DNA of 64,000 nucleotides, taken from contig CAVVNN010000004.1 in assembly GCA_963749605.1 (NCBI GenBank), forward strand, positions 186,001-250,000, in the 5' to 3' direction. A program made the translations under genes and the position numbers. This document shows, in pieces, positions 25,239 to 34,451 of this stretch (position 1 is the stretch's first letter; every line of letters starts with the position of its first letter). The notes below the pieces were generated by a model that was not told where the DNA came from, did not search any database, and worked only from the letters and a program-made list of their open reading frames with translations. Source of the stretch: CAVVNN01 sp963749605. GTDB taxonomy: Bacteria; Actinomycetota; Thermoleophilia; Solirubrobacterales; 70-9.

Positions 25239-26231
25239 TCAAAAGATCGCATAGTCACGGACGACTTGGGGCAAGGCGCGGGTCTCATAGAGGAGGGCGA
25301 GCAGTCCGTCTTGCAGCTCGTGTCCAATTCGCTGCACGTCGGCAAACACCGGAGAGTCAGCGCAGTTGTCGCGAACCACAGCGCCTAACTCGTCGCGGAA
25401 CTCAGGGTCGTCCATCCGCCCGACGAACTCGTCATAGGCGGCAAAGGTGCGGGCGCCAGGTTCGACGGCGTTATGCACCAGGAAACACTGCGCAATCCGG
25501 TCGGTCGGGCGCATGTCTAGCTGTTCCTCGAGGTAGCCGCGAATGTCCCCTAGGTCGAAGCGAAAGCATTCCAAGACCGGAAGTAGTCCGCCGGCGAAGA
25601 GGATCTTGCGCGAGGTGCGCAACTTGGCGTTTCGAAGCCCCCACTTCTTCGGGCCCTCGTGCTCTTTGCCGGCGAAGTCAACGCAGATCGTTCGCCAGTA
25701 GCGCACGACGTCGTTGAGCAGGAAGCGGGGCGGCCTGTAGGCCTTCACCGACTCGTCCAGGTAGCGGTCGAGGACTTGCTCACGGACTGCTCGGTAGGCG
25801 TCGGTGCCGGTTACGGGCACCGACTCGAGCAGGAACAGCATTCTCCGCGTCAGGTTGCTGTTGTCATCCTGGTCGAGCCCGATGTCGTGCACGAGCCTCT
25901 CACTGAAGACGGGGACCCCGAATATGCCCTGGGTGCCGGGAGAGCTGTCGAGCACATCGGCGACCAACTCCACGGAGGGCTCGACCTCCTCTCGCTCGGC
26001 TCCGTGGACAAGGAGCATGAAGTCATCGTCGCTGCCTGCGGTGACCTCGGCTCTGCCCCAAGAGCCCATCAAGACGACCGAGACATCTGAGCCGTGCGCG
26101 AGGCCCTTCAGGCGCGCCGATCGCTCGGCAAGTCCCGCGGTGGTCCGCTCGCGCGCCTCGAAGAGATGAGGGAAATCGCGATCGGCCTTCTCGGCAAGAG
26201 CTTCGAGCGGGCTTACGTCACCGGACTCCAC
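25239..26231 (-). CDS. Nucleotidyltransferase-fold protein
   Basis: 330 residues from GTG 26231. The polymerase-beta-like signature is clear: LMGSWGRAEVTAGSDDDFML (residues 54-73) supplies the GS and the metal-binding D-x-D. About 250 further residues are mostly helical (RPPRFLLNDVVRYWRTICVD), as in nucleotidyltransferases that modify tRNA, proteins or small molecules. It begins eight bases after the TIM-barrel gene stop, on the same strand. Two-gene island modules with NTases include toxin-antitoxin and antiphage types; here the role is unknown. Confidence 0.75.
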   Translation of the reverse strand: MESGDVSPLEALAEKADRDFPHLFEARERTTAGLAERSARLKGLAHGSDVSVVLMGSWGRAEVTAGSDDDFMLLVHGAEREEVEPSVELVADVLDSSPGTQGIFGVPVFSERLVHDIGLDQDDNSNLTRRMLFLLESVPVTGTDAYRAVREQVLDRYLDESVKAYRPPRFLLNDVVRYWRTICVDFAGKEHEGPKKWGLRNAKLRTSRKILFAGGLLPVLECFRFDLGDIRGYLEEQLDMRPTDRIAQCFLVHNAVEPGARTFAAYDEFVGRMDDPEFRDELGAVVRDNCADSPVFADVQRIGHELQDGLLALLYETRALPQVVRDYAIF

Positions 26232-26239
26232 GACCTAGG

Positions 26240-26932
26240 TCAAGCCGCGGGTGGAGCCTCAAAGATCCACGGCACGTCCAGGCAGCGCTCCAGTATCGGA
26301 CGAAAGAGGAGCTCGTCCTCGATCGTCAAGGGCACATGGTGGAGCTCCTCGGAGAGCGAGCTGAGGTGGACGTGGCGCAAGCGAGCGCCATAGCCTTCGA
26401 GAAGCTCCGCGGCGACCGCCATATAGGGATCAACCGACCAAGCATGAGGCACGTCGAAGCAAAAACCAGCGTCGGGCAGCTCGGCGAATATCGGTTCCAG
26501 CTCGGCGCGATTGCGTCCGGTCTCCTTGCGCGCGTCCATGTTCTCCAGCAAGAGCTTGTGTCCAAGGACTCGAAAGAGCTCAGGGTTCTCGATCGTGTCG
26601 GGGTGCATCACCACGGCACTTGCATAGCGCGCCAGCGCGCTGAGTTCAGCGACCAGCTTCTCCTCATCGCCCTGCAAGTTCTTCGAGGGCCCGTGGATGC
26701 TGATGTAGCGAAAAGGCAGGCTTTGGCCGGCACCGAGAAACTCAGCAAGCGATGGCAGCTCTGTCTGTGAGAGTGCCGAAAGCTCTATCGCGAAGGGAGA
26801 AACCTCCCAGGCCACTGCGATCTGACGCGACCAATCACCGCGGAGATCGCCCATGTAGCCGGTTGAGGCACCAAGCGGATGGTGGCGCGAGACGATCGAT
26901 TCAGCCCAACCCGGTTTCGTTGCAAGTGCCAT
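26240..26932 (-). CDS. Xylose-isomerase-like TIM-barrel protein (AP endonuclease 2 superfamily)
   Basis: 230 residues. The pattern LENMDARK, FCFDVPHAW, LRHVHLSS and a closing WIFEAPP matches the sugar phosphate isomerase/epimerase and endonuclease IV superfamily, where these E, H and D/E residues bind metal. An early SIHGPS contributes another histidine. It could be an isomerase or an abasic-site nuclease. It is co-transcribed with the nucleotidyltransferase immediately downstream. The pairing inside a tRNA island is notable. Confidence 0.7.
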   Translation of the reverse strand: MALATKPGWAESIVSRHHPLGASTGYMGDLRGDWSRQIAVAWEVSPFAIELSALSQTELPSLAEFLGAGQSLPFRYISIHGPSKNLQGDEEKLVAELSALARYASAVVMHPDTIENPELFRVLGHKLLLENMDARKETGRNRAELEPIFAELPDAGFCFDVPHAWSVDPYMAVAAELLEGYGARLRHVHLSSLSEELHHVPLTIEDELLFRPILERCLDVPWIFEAPPAA

Positions 26933-27109
26933 AGGACGAAGCTACCAATCGACGCCGACAGGGCCGAGAGTTCTCGGTATCGCCAGGATCAGCGCGCCTT
27001 CTTCTTGCGCTCGGCCTTCTTTTCCTCCCGTTCGCGCTCGGCGAGGAAGGCGTCGAGCTGGTCGCGGGCGCGCTCTGAGATGTGACGCCAGATGGTCCCG
27101 ACCGAGCCG

Positions 27110-27770
27110 GGGGTCAACGTGCAGTTTCCCATGACGTTGTTCCAGCTCGGCGAGCCGAGCCGCGGGCGCCTTGTGGCCGAGAGAGCCGTGTCGTCGGCTG
27201 AAGTTGTAGTGGGTCAGCCAGCCGGGAAGGGCTGCGGTTCGCTCGGCTGAGTTGGCGTAGATGGCTCCGTAAGCCCAGCGGTTGGTGATCGTCTGGATGA
27301 AGCGCTCGGCCTTGCCGTTGGTTCGCGGCCGGTAGGGCCGGGTGCGCAGGTGGCGGATCCCGAGCTCGCGGCAGGCCCTCGCATGCACGTGGGAGCGATA
27401 GCAGGAGCCGTTGTCGCTCATCACCCGCTCGACCGTGACGCCCATCGAGGCAAACCACGCCACCGCCCGGCGAAGGAAGCCGGCGGCCGTCTCGCCGCGC
27501 TCGTCTGCGAGCACCTCGACGAAGGCCAGGCGAGTGGCGTCATCGACGCAGACGTGGACGAACTCCCAGCCCGCAACGCCGTAGCCACGGGCATCGGTGA
27601 AGCGATCGCGGCGGTTGCCTGTGACGCGGTGGCCGGGCCGCAAGATGCGCCCCAGCTTCCTGACGTCGACGTGGATCACTTCTCGGGCGCGCTCGCTTGT
27701 AGCGGTTGGCCAGGGCTTTCTGAGCGGCATCAACTCGATCAGAGGTCGCCGGCACGTTGGTGGCCATCTC
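27110..27770 (-). pseudogene. IS481-family transposase remnant
   Basis: The DDE core is intact in one frame: REVIHVDVRKLGRI, FVHVCVDDATRLAFVEVL, RVMSDNGSCYRSH, RTRPYRPRTNGKAERFIQ and YNFSRRHGSLGHKAP. The piece just upstream (ANRYKRARP) and the usual C-terminal NNVMGN lie in other frames, so at least two frameshifts and loss of the N-terminal HTH have inactivated it. Downstream in the NNVMGN frame a charged tail ends in EKKAERKKKAR at about 26995. No clear terminal inverted repeats seen. Confidence 0.78.
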
Positions 27771-27852
27771 TCCTCGAACGGCTCGAAGAAAGGTGTCTCC
27801 CGCCGCTTGACCTTGTGCGGCCTCGGCTTTGACTCCTGCAAGGCCATCTCTC

Positions 27853-28080
27853 TCAGCGGCTGAATAGTCGGCGCACAATCCAGGTCAGCAGGGCGGCCCA
27901 GGTAGCTTGCACCATCGCGAACGGCAGTGCGGGCGGCCCGTAGAGAAGCGTGCAGAGGCTCGAAAGCAGGACGCTGATCACCACCGTGGCGAGAAGAATC
28001 CACCGCATCTGCAGCTCCTGGCGCTGACGGGCCAACTCGATTTCCGCAGCGCTCGTGTCTCGGGATCGACCGGGAGACAT
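27853..28080 (-). CDS. Small membrane protein
   Basis: 75 residues. A charged N-terminus with ELARQRQELQ is followed by two hydrophobic helices (about residues 27-46 and 50-70), ending VRRLFSR. The two-helix form resembles holin-like or phage-associated membrane proteins, but no family is recognised. It lies just upstream of the transposase remnant within the tRNA-Arg island. Confidence 0.5.
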   Translation of the reverse strand: MSPGRSRDTSAAEIELARQRQELQMRWILLATVVISVLLSSLCTLLYGPPALPFAMVQATWAALLTWIVRRLFSR

Positions 28081-28189
28081 GAGGCCATCTTGACCGCCCC
28101 GGGAGAGAGTGAAAGGGGAATCGCCGTGCGGAATCTGCCCCCCGAATTACCCTGCCGCTGTCGACTCCCGTTGGCGATCATCGCCGGAA

Positions 28190-28726
28190 ATGAGCTACCA
28201 ACCTCCCGACGATCTTGCCTGGCCTCCCAGTCCGCTGGCGGAGGGCGCTTCGGGTCGTCGCCCCTCCCCTCCAATCGCGAGCAGCCTCGAACTCGACGCC
28301 GAGGAGGTCGCGAGCGGCGTCTGGCATGACGATTTTCTGATTCTCGGTAGCCGGTTGAGGGACATCTACGGTGACGGCATAGACCTTGATCGGGATGCAC
28401 CCGCCTATCTCGTCTCCTGCGGAGCCGAGGTCGTGAGTGTCAATTGCCCAGTTCATCTCGAGCGAGCCGATCGGGTGCGCGCGGTGTGTCCGATAGTCCC
28501 CGTCCCCGACGAGCCGGGGGGGCTCTTCGAGTTTGCGCTCAGAGAGAATGCAGTGCTGCCCTTGGTAAAGCTCTCGCTCGAGAGCGGCTGGCTTGCGGCC
28601 GGCTATGAACTCTCCTTTGCGGCAGCGGGGACCTCGTCTCTCCACTCGGCGGTCTCGGTAGTTGGCTGGGCCGCCCGCAGTCTTCGGCGGGAACTTGCGG
28701 TGGCGTGCTCGCGGCCGGTTAGCTGA
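28190..28726 (+). CDS. Unknown protein of the tRNA-Arg island
   Basis: 178 residues from ATG 28190; the 27 residues open upstream are low quality. A Pro/Ser-rich N-terminus precedes a soluble domain with FLILGSRLRDIYGDG, VVSVNCPVHLERADRV and VCPIVPVPDEPGG. No catalytic motif identified. It is convergent with the 28733-29464 gene, with only six bases between stops. These two may be a unit in function, but their strand orientation argues against an operon. Confidence 0.5.
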   Translation: MSYQPPDDLAWPPSPLAEGASGRRPSPPIASSLELDAEEVASGVWHDDFLILGSRLRDIYGDGIDLDRDAPAYLVSCGAEVVSVNCPVHLERADRVRAVCPIVPVPDEPGGLFEFALRENAVLPLVKLSLESGWLAAGYELSFAAAGTSSLHSAVSVVGWAARSLRRELAVACSRPVS

Positions 28727-28732
28727 GTCTGC

Positions 28733-29464
28733 TCAGCGTCTCTTCTCGGTGCCCGAGGTCTCGGCGGCGATCTCCCGTTTCAGGTCGTCGTAAATGGTGC
28801 GCAATCGCCCGGGGGCGAGGCGCGGCTCGTGTGCCTCTGGATGAACCGGAGCGGACGTGATCAACTCGGGCAGGATGTTCTCAGTGCCCGTCAGCTGAAA
28901 CGACTCTAGGTCTGGATCCGAGGAGAGCGCAATGTCGAGCTCCTCGAGCATCGCCTCCGCGTCCTGCTGCCAGCCATCCGCGACTGGTTGGGTTATGCCG
29001 TTGGCATCGGGCATACCGGCGATGCAGGCGTTGATCAGGCGCTGTTCGAGACGATCCGCGACCCAGGAGAGATGTCCAGGGCATTCAAGTTCGACAACGG
29101 CAATCACATAGGACAGCGAAACGGAGCTGATCCAGAGCGGCCGGCCGACATCCACATGGCGATTGCCGTCGTGATCGGCTGCCCAAAGCGCGACTCGCCA
29201 ACCGCCCGTCGACACAGGTCGCTCGGCGGTCGCCGGAGCAGAGATCCGAACCCCCGGCGGGGCGAGTACGAAAGCCTCACCAGACGGGTGGCGTGGCGAC
29301 GGGCCCACCAAGAAGGTGCCCCGTCCGAGGACGGCCCCGATGATCTCCCAACTCCCAGCCTCGGACTCCCTGGGCTCGGGACGTTGCCCCATGACCTTCA
29401 CGTGTGGATCGGCCATTGCATAGAAGGCGCTCGTATCGCTAGCGGCTTGTCGATGGACATTCAT
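28733..29464 (-). CDS. Unknown protein of the tRNA-Arg island
   Basis: 243 residues. Mixed alpha/beta composition: a beta-rich first half (GTFLVGPSPRHPSGEAFVL, GGWRVALWAADHDG), then helical segments including LSWVADRLEQRLINACIAG and EAMLEELDIAL. No signal peptide, membrane segment or known motif. ATG 29464 is used; ATG 29413 is an alternative. Convergent with 28190-28726. Confidence 0.5.
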   Translation of the reverse strand: MNVHRQAASDTSAFYAMADPHVKVMGQRPEPRESEAGSWEIIGAVLGRGTFLVGPSPRHPSGEAFVLAPPGVRISAPATAERPVSTGGWRVALWAADHDGNRHVDVGRPLWISSVSLSYVIAVVELECPGHLSWVADRLEQRLINACIAGMPDANGITQPVADGWQQDAEAMLEELDIALSSDPDLESFQLTGTENILPELITSAPVHPEAHEPRLAPGRLRTIYDDLKREIAAETSGTEKRR

Positions 29465-29688
29465 ATATCGAGCGTCCCGGTCGTCTCCTTGAGGCCCTGC
29501 TGCTTCGAGCTCAACAGTTGATCGAGGTCACCCGCGCACCCTAAACCGTCTCGTCGGAGACCGGGAGGGTGATGGGCGGCGAATTACCCCCACGACAGCC
29601 TTGTCTGCCGGGTAGCCTTTACGCGCAGACAGCGGATCTTCCGCAAAAAGATAGGACAGGCAATTTGGGCGTGAGGCGCTTCCAAAGG

Positions 29689-31044
29689 ATGGCCGAAGAT
29701 GTCGACCGTGCCTACGGTTCGATGCGCGACGTCCCGTTCAGGCCATCTGCTCGACATCGGGACTCCGCGTACGGCCTGGAGACATTCCTGAAGTTCGGCG
29801 TACGCTTCGTACCGCTGGCCCTCGAAGGGCAGATCGGCCCCACCAGCATCGCCGAGATCGCCCGCGACTTCGACGTCCCCGAGCCCCTAGTAGAGGCTTT
29901 CTTTCAACAAGCCGACAAAGCTGGCGAGTTGAACTTCGTCTCCAAAGGCATTGTTGCCGGCCAGATAAAGGAGATCGCTCGCGAGGTCACCGCCGAGAGG
30001 GCCGAGGGGCGCCTTGTCCTCGTTCGCACGCAGCCAACATCGCCCCTGGTAGGCGTGCGTAGGAGCTACGCGGGAAAAGAGGCGTTTGGCCTGTCACGCG
30101 AGCGCGCCACCGGGACGTTCGACACCATGTTTGCGACCTTCCGATCCCCGTTCCAGAACGATCGCGAGATCTCGATCAACCTCGGGGGCTACGTCCCCGC
30201 TCTCGAGAAGGATCGGGCCCAGCTCCCCGGCGAGTTCAACGAGTTCCTCTCCGATATCCAGCGCCTCAGCATCGATTCTCCCACTGAGGCGATGTTCAGC
30301 CACGCTGGCGCCGTCGGCAGGGTGATCGGCACTGAGCTGCCGTCAGACGTAAATCTCTCAAGCTTCATCTTCTTGAAGGGGCGATTCGAGGGTCCGGAGG
30401 AGAGTGAGTACCTATCCAGTCCGACTCATACGACGCCCATCGTCGGTCACTCCGGCTACCAAGAGGCTGCCAGGGCCGCGCTCGGCGACAACGTCAACAT
30501 CGTGATCGAGGCAGAGGGCTCGGACCCTGGCTTGGAGGCCCGTCACCAGTACGTGAACCGCGACGGCCGTCGGTTTTCCAGCGGAATGATCAAGGATCTC
30601 ATCGCAGGAGGGCGCCTTTACAAACTTGACCGGAAATATCTCACGGCCGAACATCGGGGGGTGATCCTGATGCTTTTGCCGGGAGAGCTGAGGGCTGAGC
30701 TTTCCGATGGGGGCTATGAGGGAGGTATGGGCTTCGTCCAACTGCGCCAGGATGACTCCCTTCGATGGTTCTTGCTGCCGAACAAGGCGAATGGGAAACC
30801 GGCGTGGCCTAGGGGGGGCGAGCAGAGGCAAGAGATGCTCGAGCGTTTGGTCGAAGACTTGGCGCTGATCGAGGCAGACGACTCCACCGCCGGCCACGAA
30901 CGCCGACAGCAGTTTGAGAGCCTTAAGCTGTTTGACATCCCAATGAGCCATCCGTGCGGCCGCGAGAACGTATGGCGGCTGGCCGCCGCCGTGAGGCAGT
31001 CGACTCTTCCGGACGCGCCTTTTTTGGAGGTCGCCTCGGCCTGA
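29689..31044 (+). CDS. Large unknown protein of the tRNA-Arg island
   Basis: 451 residues from ATG 29689; the open frame begins at 29569. Residues near 55-75 (IAEIARDFDVPEPLVEAFFQ) resemble an HTH. The rest contains long alpha/beta segments such as NDREISINLGGYVPALEKD, then ENVWRLAAAVRQS near the end. No recognisable nuclease, NTPase or protease motif. Its size and place in an otherwise small island suggest principal cargo. Function unknown. Confidence 0.55.
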   Translation: MAEDVDRAYGSMRDVPFRPSARHRDSAYGLETFLKFGVRFVPLALEGQIGPTSIAEIARDFDVPEPLVEAFFQQADKAGELNFVSKGIVAGQIKEIAREVTAERAEGRLVLVRTQPTSPLVGVRRSYAGKEAFGLSRERATGTFDTMFATFRSPFQNDREISINLGGYVPALEKDRAQLPGEFNEFLSDIQRLSIDSPTEAMFSHAGAVGRVIGTELPSDVNLSSFIFLKGRFEGPEESEYLSSPTHTTPIVGHSGYQEAARAALGDNVNIVIEAEGSDPGLEARHQYVNRDGRRFSSGMIKDLIAGGRLYKLDRKYLTAEHRGVILMLLPGELRAELSDGGYEGGMGFVQLRQDDSLRWFLLPNKANGKPAWPRGGEQRQEMLERLVEDLALIEADDSTAGHERRQQFESLKLFDIPMSHPCGRENVWRLAAAVRQSTLPDAPFLEVASA

Positions 31045-31080
31045 CTGGGCCCGGATGAACAACGTTGTGAGGAACTACAT

Positions 31081-31101
31081 CTAGGGAACGGCTAGGGAAC
31101 G
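31081..31101 (+). repeat. CTAGGGAACG pair at the right end of the tRNA-Arg island
   Basis: CTAGGGAACG then GCTAGGGAACG, 130 bases before the intact tRNA. Counterpart of the tandem repeat at 25134-25157. Confidence 0.6.
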
Positions 31102-31230
31102 AAACCCCTAAGTGAGGGCCTTTTGTTGACTTTCGTTGACTTCGGTTGACCCTTCCAAAATAGGGCGCTTGGCGAGGGGCAATCCCGCCTGTAGAGCCAG
31201 ATTCGGTTTCAGAGGCTAGATCGCAAGCAG

Positions 31231-31304
31231 CGCGCCCGACAGGATTCGAACCTGTGACCTTCGGTTTCGTAGACCGACGCTCTATCCAACTGAGCTACGG
31301 GCGC
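31231..31304 (-). tRNA. tRNA-Arg(ACG)
   Basis: Complete cloverleaf on the minus strand: acceptor GCGCCCG/CGGGCGC, D-arm TAGCTCAGTTGGATAGAGC, anticodon loop CTACGAA and T-arm with GGTTCGAATCC. No CCA encoded. The 3' side adjoins the island whose left repeat is at 25016-25080. Confidence 0.95.
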
Positions 31305-31344
31305 GGGTTGCCGGGGCGAAGCCCGGACGGGCGATTTTAGGGGC

Positions 31345-32760
31345 TCAGGGCACGCGGTGGACCTCGAAGAGGTTGGTGCCGAGTTCCTGCTCGGGCAGCC
31401 CAGCGGTTATCGCGATCAAGTCGCCCGACTTCGCGATCCCGTGACGGGCGGCCAGGACGGCGCAGTCGTCCAGCAGCCCGCGAACCTCGGATTCCTGCTC
31501 GCTCACCACCGCCGTAACTCCAAATAGGAGGTTGAGGCGCCGCACCGTCTCGATCCGCGGCGAGATCGCCAGCACGGGCACCTTGGGGCGGTGGGCCGAG
31601 ACCAGGCGCGCCGTGCGGCCGCTGCTGGTGGGCACGACCAGCGCCTTGAGGCCCAGCCGATACACCGCTCCCACCGCGCCCTGCGCAACCGAGTCGGCGA
31701 CGTCCTGGGTCGCCTGGTCGGTCCGCGTGAACAGCCACTCGCCGTAGGGCAGGTCGGGCTCGGTTGCGCGCGCTATCTGGTCCATCACCCGCACCGCCTC
31801 GACCGGGTGCTGGCCGACCGCCGTCTCCTCGGAGAGCATCACCGCGTCGGTGCCGTCGTAGATCGCGTTGGCGACGTCGGTCACCTCGGCCCGGGTCGGA
31901 CGGCGGGCGGTGACCATCGAGGCCAGCATCTGCGTCGCGGTTATCGCCGGCTTGGAGAGGTTGCCGGCGGTGCGGATCAGGCGCTTCTGGACGACCGGCA
32001 CCTGGGCAAGCGGCAGCTCGATCCCGAGGTCGCCGCGCGCCACCATGATCCCCCCGGTCGCCGCTCGCACGATCGCCTCGGCGTTCTCCGCCGCCTCCTG
32101 CTTCTCGATCTTGGCGATCAGCGGGATGTCGGAGCCCAGCGAGCGCAGCCGCTCGGCCACCGGCGCCAGGTCGTCGGCGGAGGAGACGAAGGAGACCGCG
32201 AGCAGGTCGATGCCGTGCTGCACCGCGAACTCGACCCAGCCGAGGTCGCTGTCGGTGGCTGCCGGGCCAGCCGCCACGCCGGGGATGTTCATCCCCTTGT
32301 GGGAGGACAGCGTTCCCCCCACCTCGACCTCGCACTCGACCCCATCGTCCTCGACCTCGCGGACTCGCAGGCGGATCGAACCGTCGGCCAGGTAGACCAG
32401 CTCGTCCTCCCGCAGCGAGCCGACCCCGGGCCAGTCGACCGGGATCGTCTCCTCGTCGCCCTCGACCGCCTGCGGGGTCAGCGTCACATGCATCCCCGTC
32501 TCCAGCTCGGCGACGTCGCCGCGCAGCTCGCCGATGCGCAGCTTCGGCCCCGGCAGGTCGCCGAGCACCGCGACCTCGCGGCCGGCCCGCTCCGCCGCAG
32601 CGCGGATCGATTCCACCGTGCGGGCGTGGCGGTCGCGGTCGGCGTGGGAGAAGTTGAGGCGGAGGACGTCGGCGCCGGCCTCGATCAGGCGAGCCAGCAC
32701 GTCGTCGTCCCAGCTTGCGGGGCCGATGGTTGCGATGATCTTGGTCCGCCTGCCGTACAT
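31345..32760 (-). CDS. pyk: Pyruvate kinase
   Basis: 471 residues from ATG 32760. The N-terminus MYGRRTKIIATIGPAS is the canonical start; the active-site barrel shows LRLNFSHADRD, IPLIAKIEKQEA with the catalytic lysine, MVARGDLGIELP and PAITATQMLASM. A B-domain insert and a C-terminal regulatory domain (VPTSSGRTARLVSAHRPK) are complete, so length is normal. It transfers phosphate from PEP to ADP, the last step of glycolysis. It is divergent from the P450 remnant with a 58-base gap. Open frame upstream of 32760 is a shadow. Confidence 0.96.
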   Translation of the reverse strand: MYGRRTKIIATIGPASWDDDVLARLIEAGADVLRLNFSHADRDRHARTVESIRAAAERAGREVAVLGDLPGPKLRIGELRGDVAELETGMHVTLTPQAVEGDEETIPVDWPGVGSLREDELVYLADGSIRLRVREVEDDGVECEVEVGGTLSSHKGMNIPGVAAGPAATDSDLGWVEFAVQHGIDLLAVSFVSSADDLAPVAERLRSLGSDIPLIAKIEKQEAAENAEAIVRAATGGIMVARGDLGIELPLAQVPVVQKRLIRTAGNLSKPAITATQMLASMVTARRPTRAEVTDVANAIYDGTDAVMLSEETAVGQHPVEAVRVMDQIARATEPDLPYGEWLFTRTDQATQDVADSVAQGAVGAVYRLGLKALVVPTSSGRTARLVSAHRPKVPVLAISPRIETVRRLNLLFGVTAVVSEQESEVRGLLDDCAVLAARHGIAKSGDLIAITAGLPEQELGTNLFEVHRVP

Positions 32761-32818
32761 GAGCCACCTGACTGTAGAGGCTGATCCATATGACATCGAT
32801 CTCTGTAACACTGGGCTC

Positions 32819-34267
32819 GTGAGCCAGCTGGCCGAACCCGCTGCGAAGCCGGAGGCAGCCGAGGCCCCGGCCGCCGCCGGCCTGGTCGGCGAGGCGCCGC
32901 CGTCGCCTGCGGGGCCGATCGAGGCGAGCGAGGCCGCGGGGCTGCCGGAGCCGCCGCTCGTCGACCTTCCCCCGCTGCTGCAGACGCTGCGCTTCAACCA
33001 GCGCCAGATCGAGTTCGTCTTCCGCGCCCGGCGCGAGCTGGGCGAGGTCTTCCGGATGCGACGGCACGATGCCCGGCGGGCCGGCGATCACCAGCCATCC
33101 CGACCACGTCCGCTCGCTCTTCACCGCGAAGCCCGAGCAGGCGCCCTCGCTGACCGGCGAGTCGCCGCTGCGGCCGATCGTCGGCCCCAACTCGGTCCTC
33201 ACCGCGATCGGACCGCGCCACCTGCGCCAGCGCAAGCTGCTGCTGCCGCCCTTCCACGGCGAGGCGATCGAGCAGCTACACGCAGATGATCGCCGACGCC
33301 GCCGAGCGCGAGATCGACCGCTGGCCGCTCGGCACGCCCTTCGCCCTGGCGCCGCGCATGCAGGCGATCACGCTCGACGTGATCATGGCCGGGATCTTCG
33401 GCATCGAGGGCAAGCCGGAGCGCGGCACCGCGGAGCACCGGCTGCGCCAGATGACCAAGCGACTGGTCGCCGCCTCGACCTGGCCGCTGGCGCAGGTCGG
33501 CGAGCTGATCAACCTCAACCGCGACGAGCCGGTCGGCCTCATGAAGGTCGGCCTGGAGCATGCTCGACCGCGCCGACCTACGCGGTGATCGACGCAGCGC
33601 CGCCGCGCCGCCGACCTCGAGGAGCGCCGCGACATCCTCTCGCTGCTGCTGCAGGCGCGGACCGAGGAGCGGCGAGGAGCTGAGCGACAAGGAACTGCGC
33701 GACGAGCTGCTGACCCTGGTTCTCGCCGGCCACGAGACGACCGCCAACTCGCTCGCCTGGACCTGGGAGCGGCTGGTCCGCACCCCGCGCCGCCCACGAG
33801 GCGCTGCGCGACGCGGTCCGCTCCGGCGAGGGCGCCGCCGAGCAGATCGAGGCGACGATCGTCGAGGGGATGCGCTCGCGGCCGGTGATCCCGCTGATCG
33901 GCCGGCGGGTCAAGGTGCCGTGGCGGCTCGGCGAGTACGCGGTGGCGGCCGACACGCCGGTGGCGGTCAGCATCCTGCTCGTCCACCACCGCGAGGACCT
34001 CTACCCGCGAGCCGTTCGAGTTCCGCCCCGAGCGCTGGCTCGGGCGCAAGCCCGGCACCTACGAGTGGATCCCCTTCGGCGGCGGCATCCGCCGCTGCCT
34101 CGGCGCGGCGCTGGCGATGGCCGAGCAGCGCGTCGTGCTGGAGGCGATGGCCCGCCGCCTCGACCTCGAGGCCGACGGACCCCGCGCCCGAGCGCGCCGT
34201 GCACCGCAACGTGACGATGATCCCCGCGCGCGGCGCCCGCGTCGTCATCCGCTCGAAGCACGACTAA
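32819..34267 (+). pseudogene. Cytochrome P450, broken by many frameshifts
   Basis: Pieces in alternating frames together make a nearly complete P450 of about 450-480 residues: an N-terminus from GTG 32819, FRARRELGEVFRMR, FTAKPEQAPSL, a REIDRWPLGTPFALAP segment, I-helix AGHETTANSLAWTWE (33727-33771), PVIPLIGRRVKVPWRL, then FRPERWLGRKPG and heme loop FGGGIRRCLGAA (around 34077). Breaks fall near 33060, 33280, 33560, 33600, 33665, 33790, 34010 and 34180, mostly single-base changes in GC-rich runs. Key residues survive. This is either recent decay or clustered consensus error in assembly. Confidence 0.85.
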
Positions 34268-34288
34268 ACGCTCCCCCGAGGACGGGAG

Positions 34289-34377
34289 CGGAGGGGGTGG
34301 GATTCGAACCCACGAGCCGCCTTGCGACGGCCACCGGTTTTCAAGACCGGCGCATTCAACCGCTCTGCCACCCCTCC
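34289..34377 (-). tRNA. tRNA-Ser(UGA)
   Basis: Acceptor GGAGGGG/CCCCTCC, anticodon stem CCGGT with loop CTTGAAA (anticodon TGA), long variable arm typical of serine tRNAs and T-arm GTGGGTTCGAATCCCAC. No CCA encoded. Confidence 0.95.
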
Positions 34378-34451
34378 GGGGAGTGGACCGGAGTCCGATG
34401 CTAGATGCAGCGGAGCACGGCCGGCGCGCCCAGCCCTGATTGGATGGAGCG

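Larger units (their letters stand above)
25016..31300. mobile_element. 6.3-kb genomic island in tRNA-Arg(ACG), integrase lost
   Basis: Bounded by the 65-bp tRNA repeats. Just inside each end lie paired CTAGGGAACG units (25134-25157 and 31081-31101). Contents: a TIM-barrel/nucleotidyltransferase pair, an IS481 remnant and four unknown genes. No tyrosine or serine recombinase is present between the repeats, so the island is now non-autonomous or its integrase was deleted. Confidence 0.7.

Noticed and set aside
27540..28003. Open minus-strand frames upstream of the transposase core
   Set aside because: Only a short piece (ANRYKRARP) fits IS481; the rest has no family likeness, so it was treated as a frameshifted remnant.
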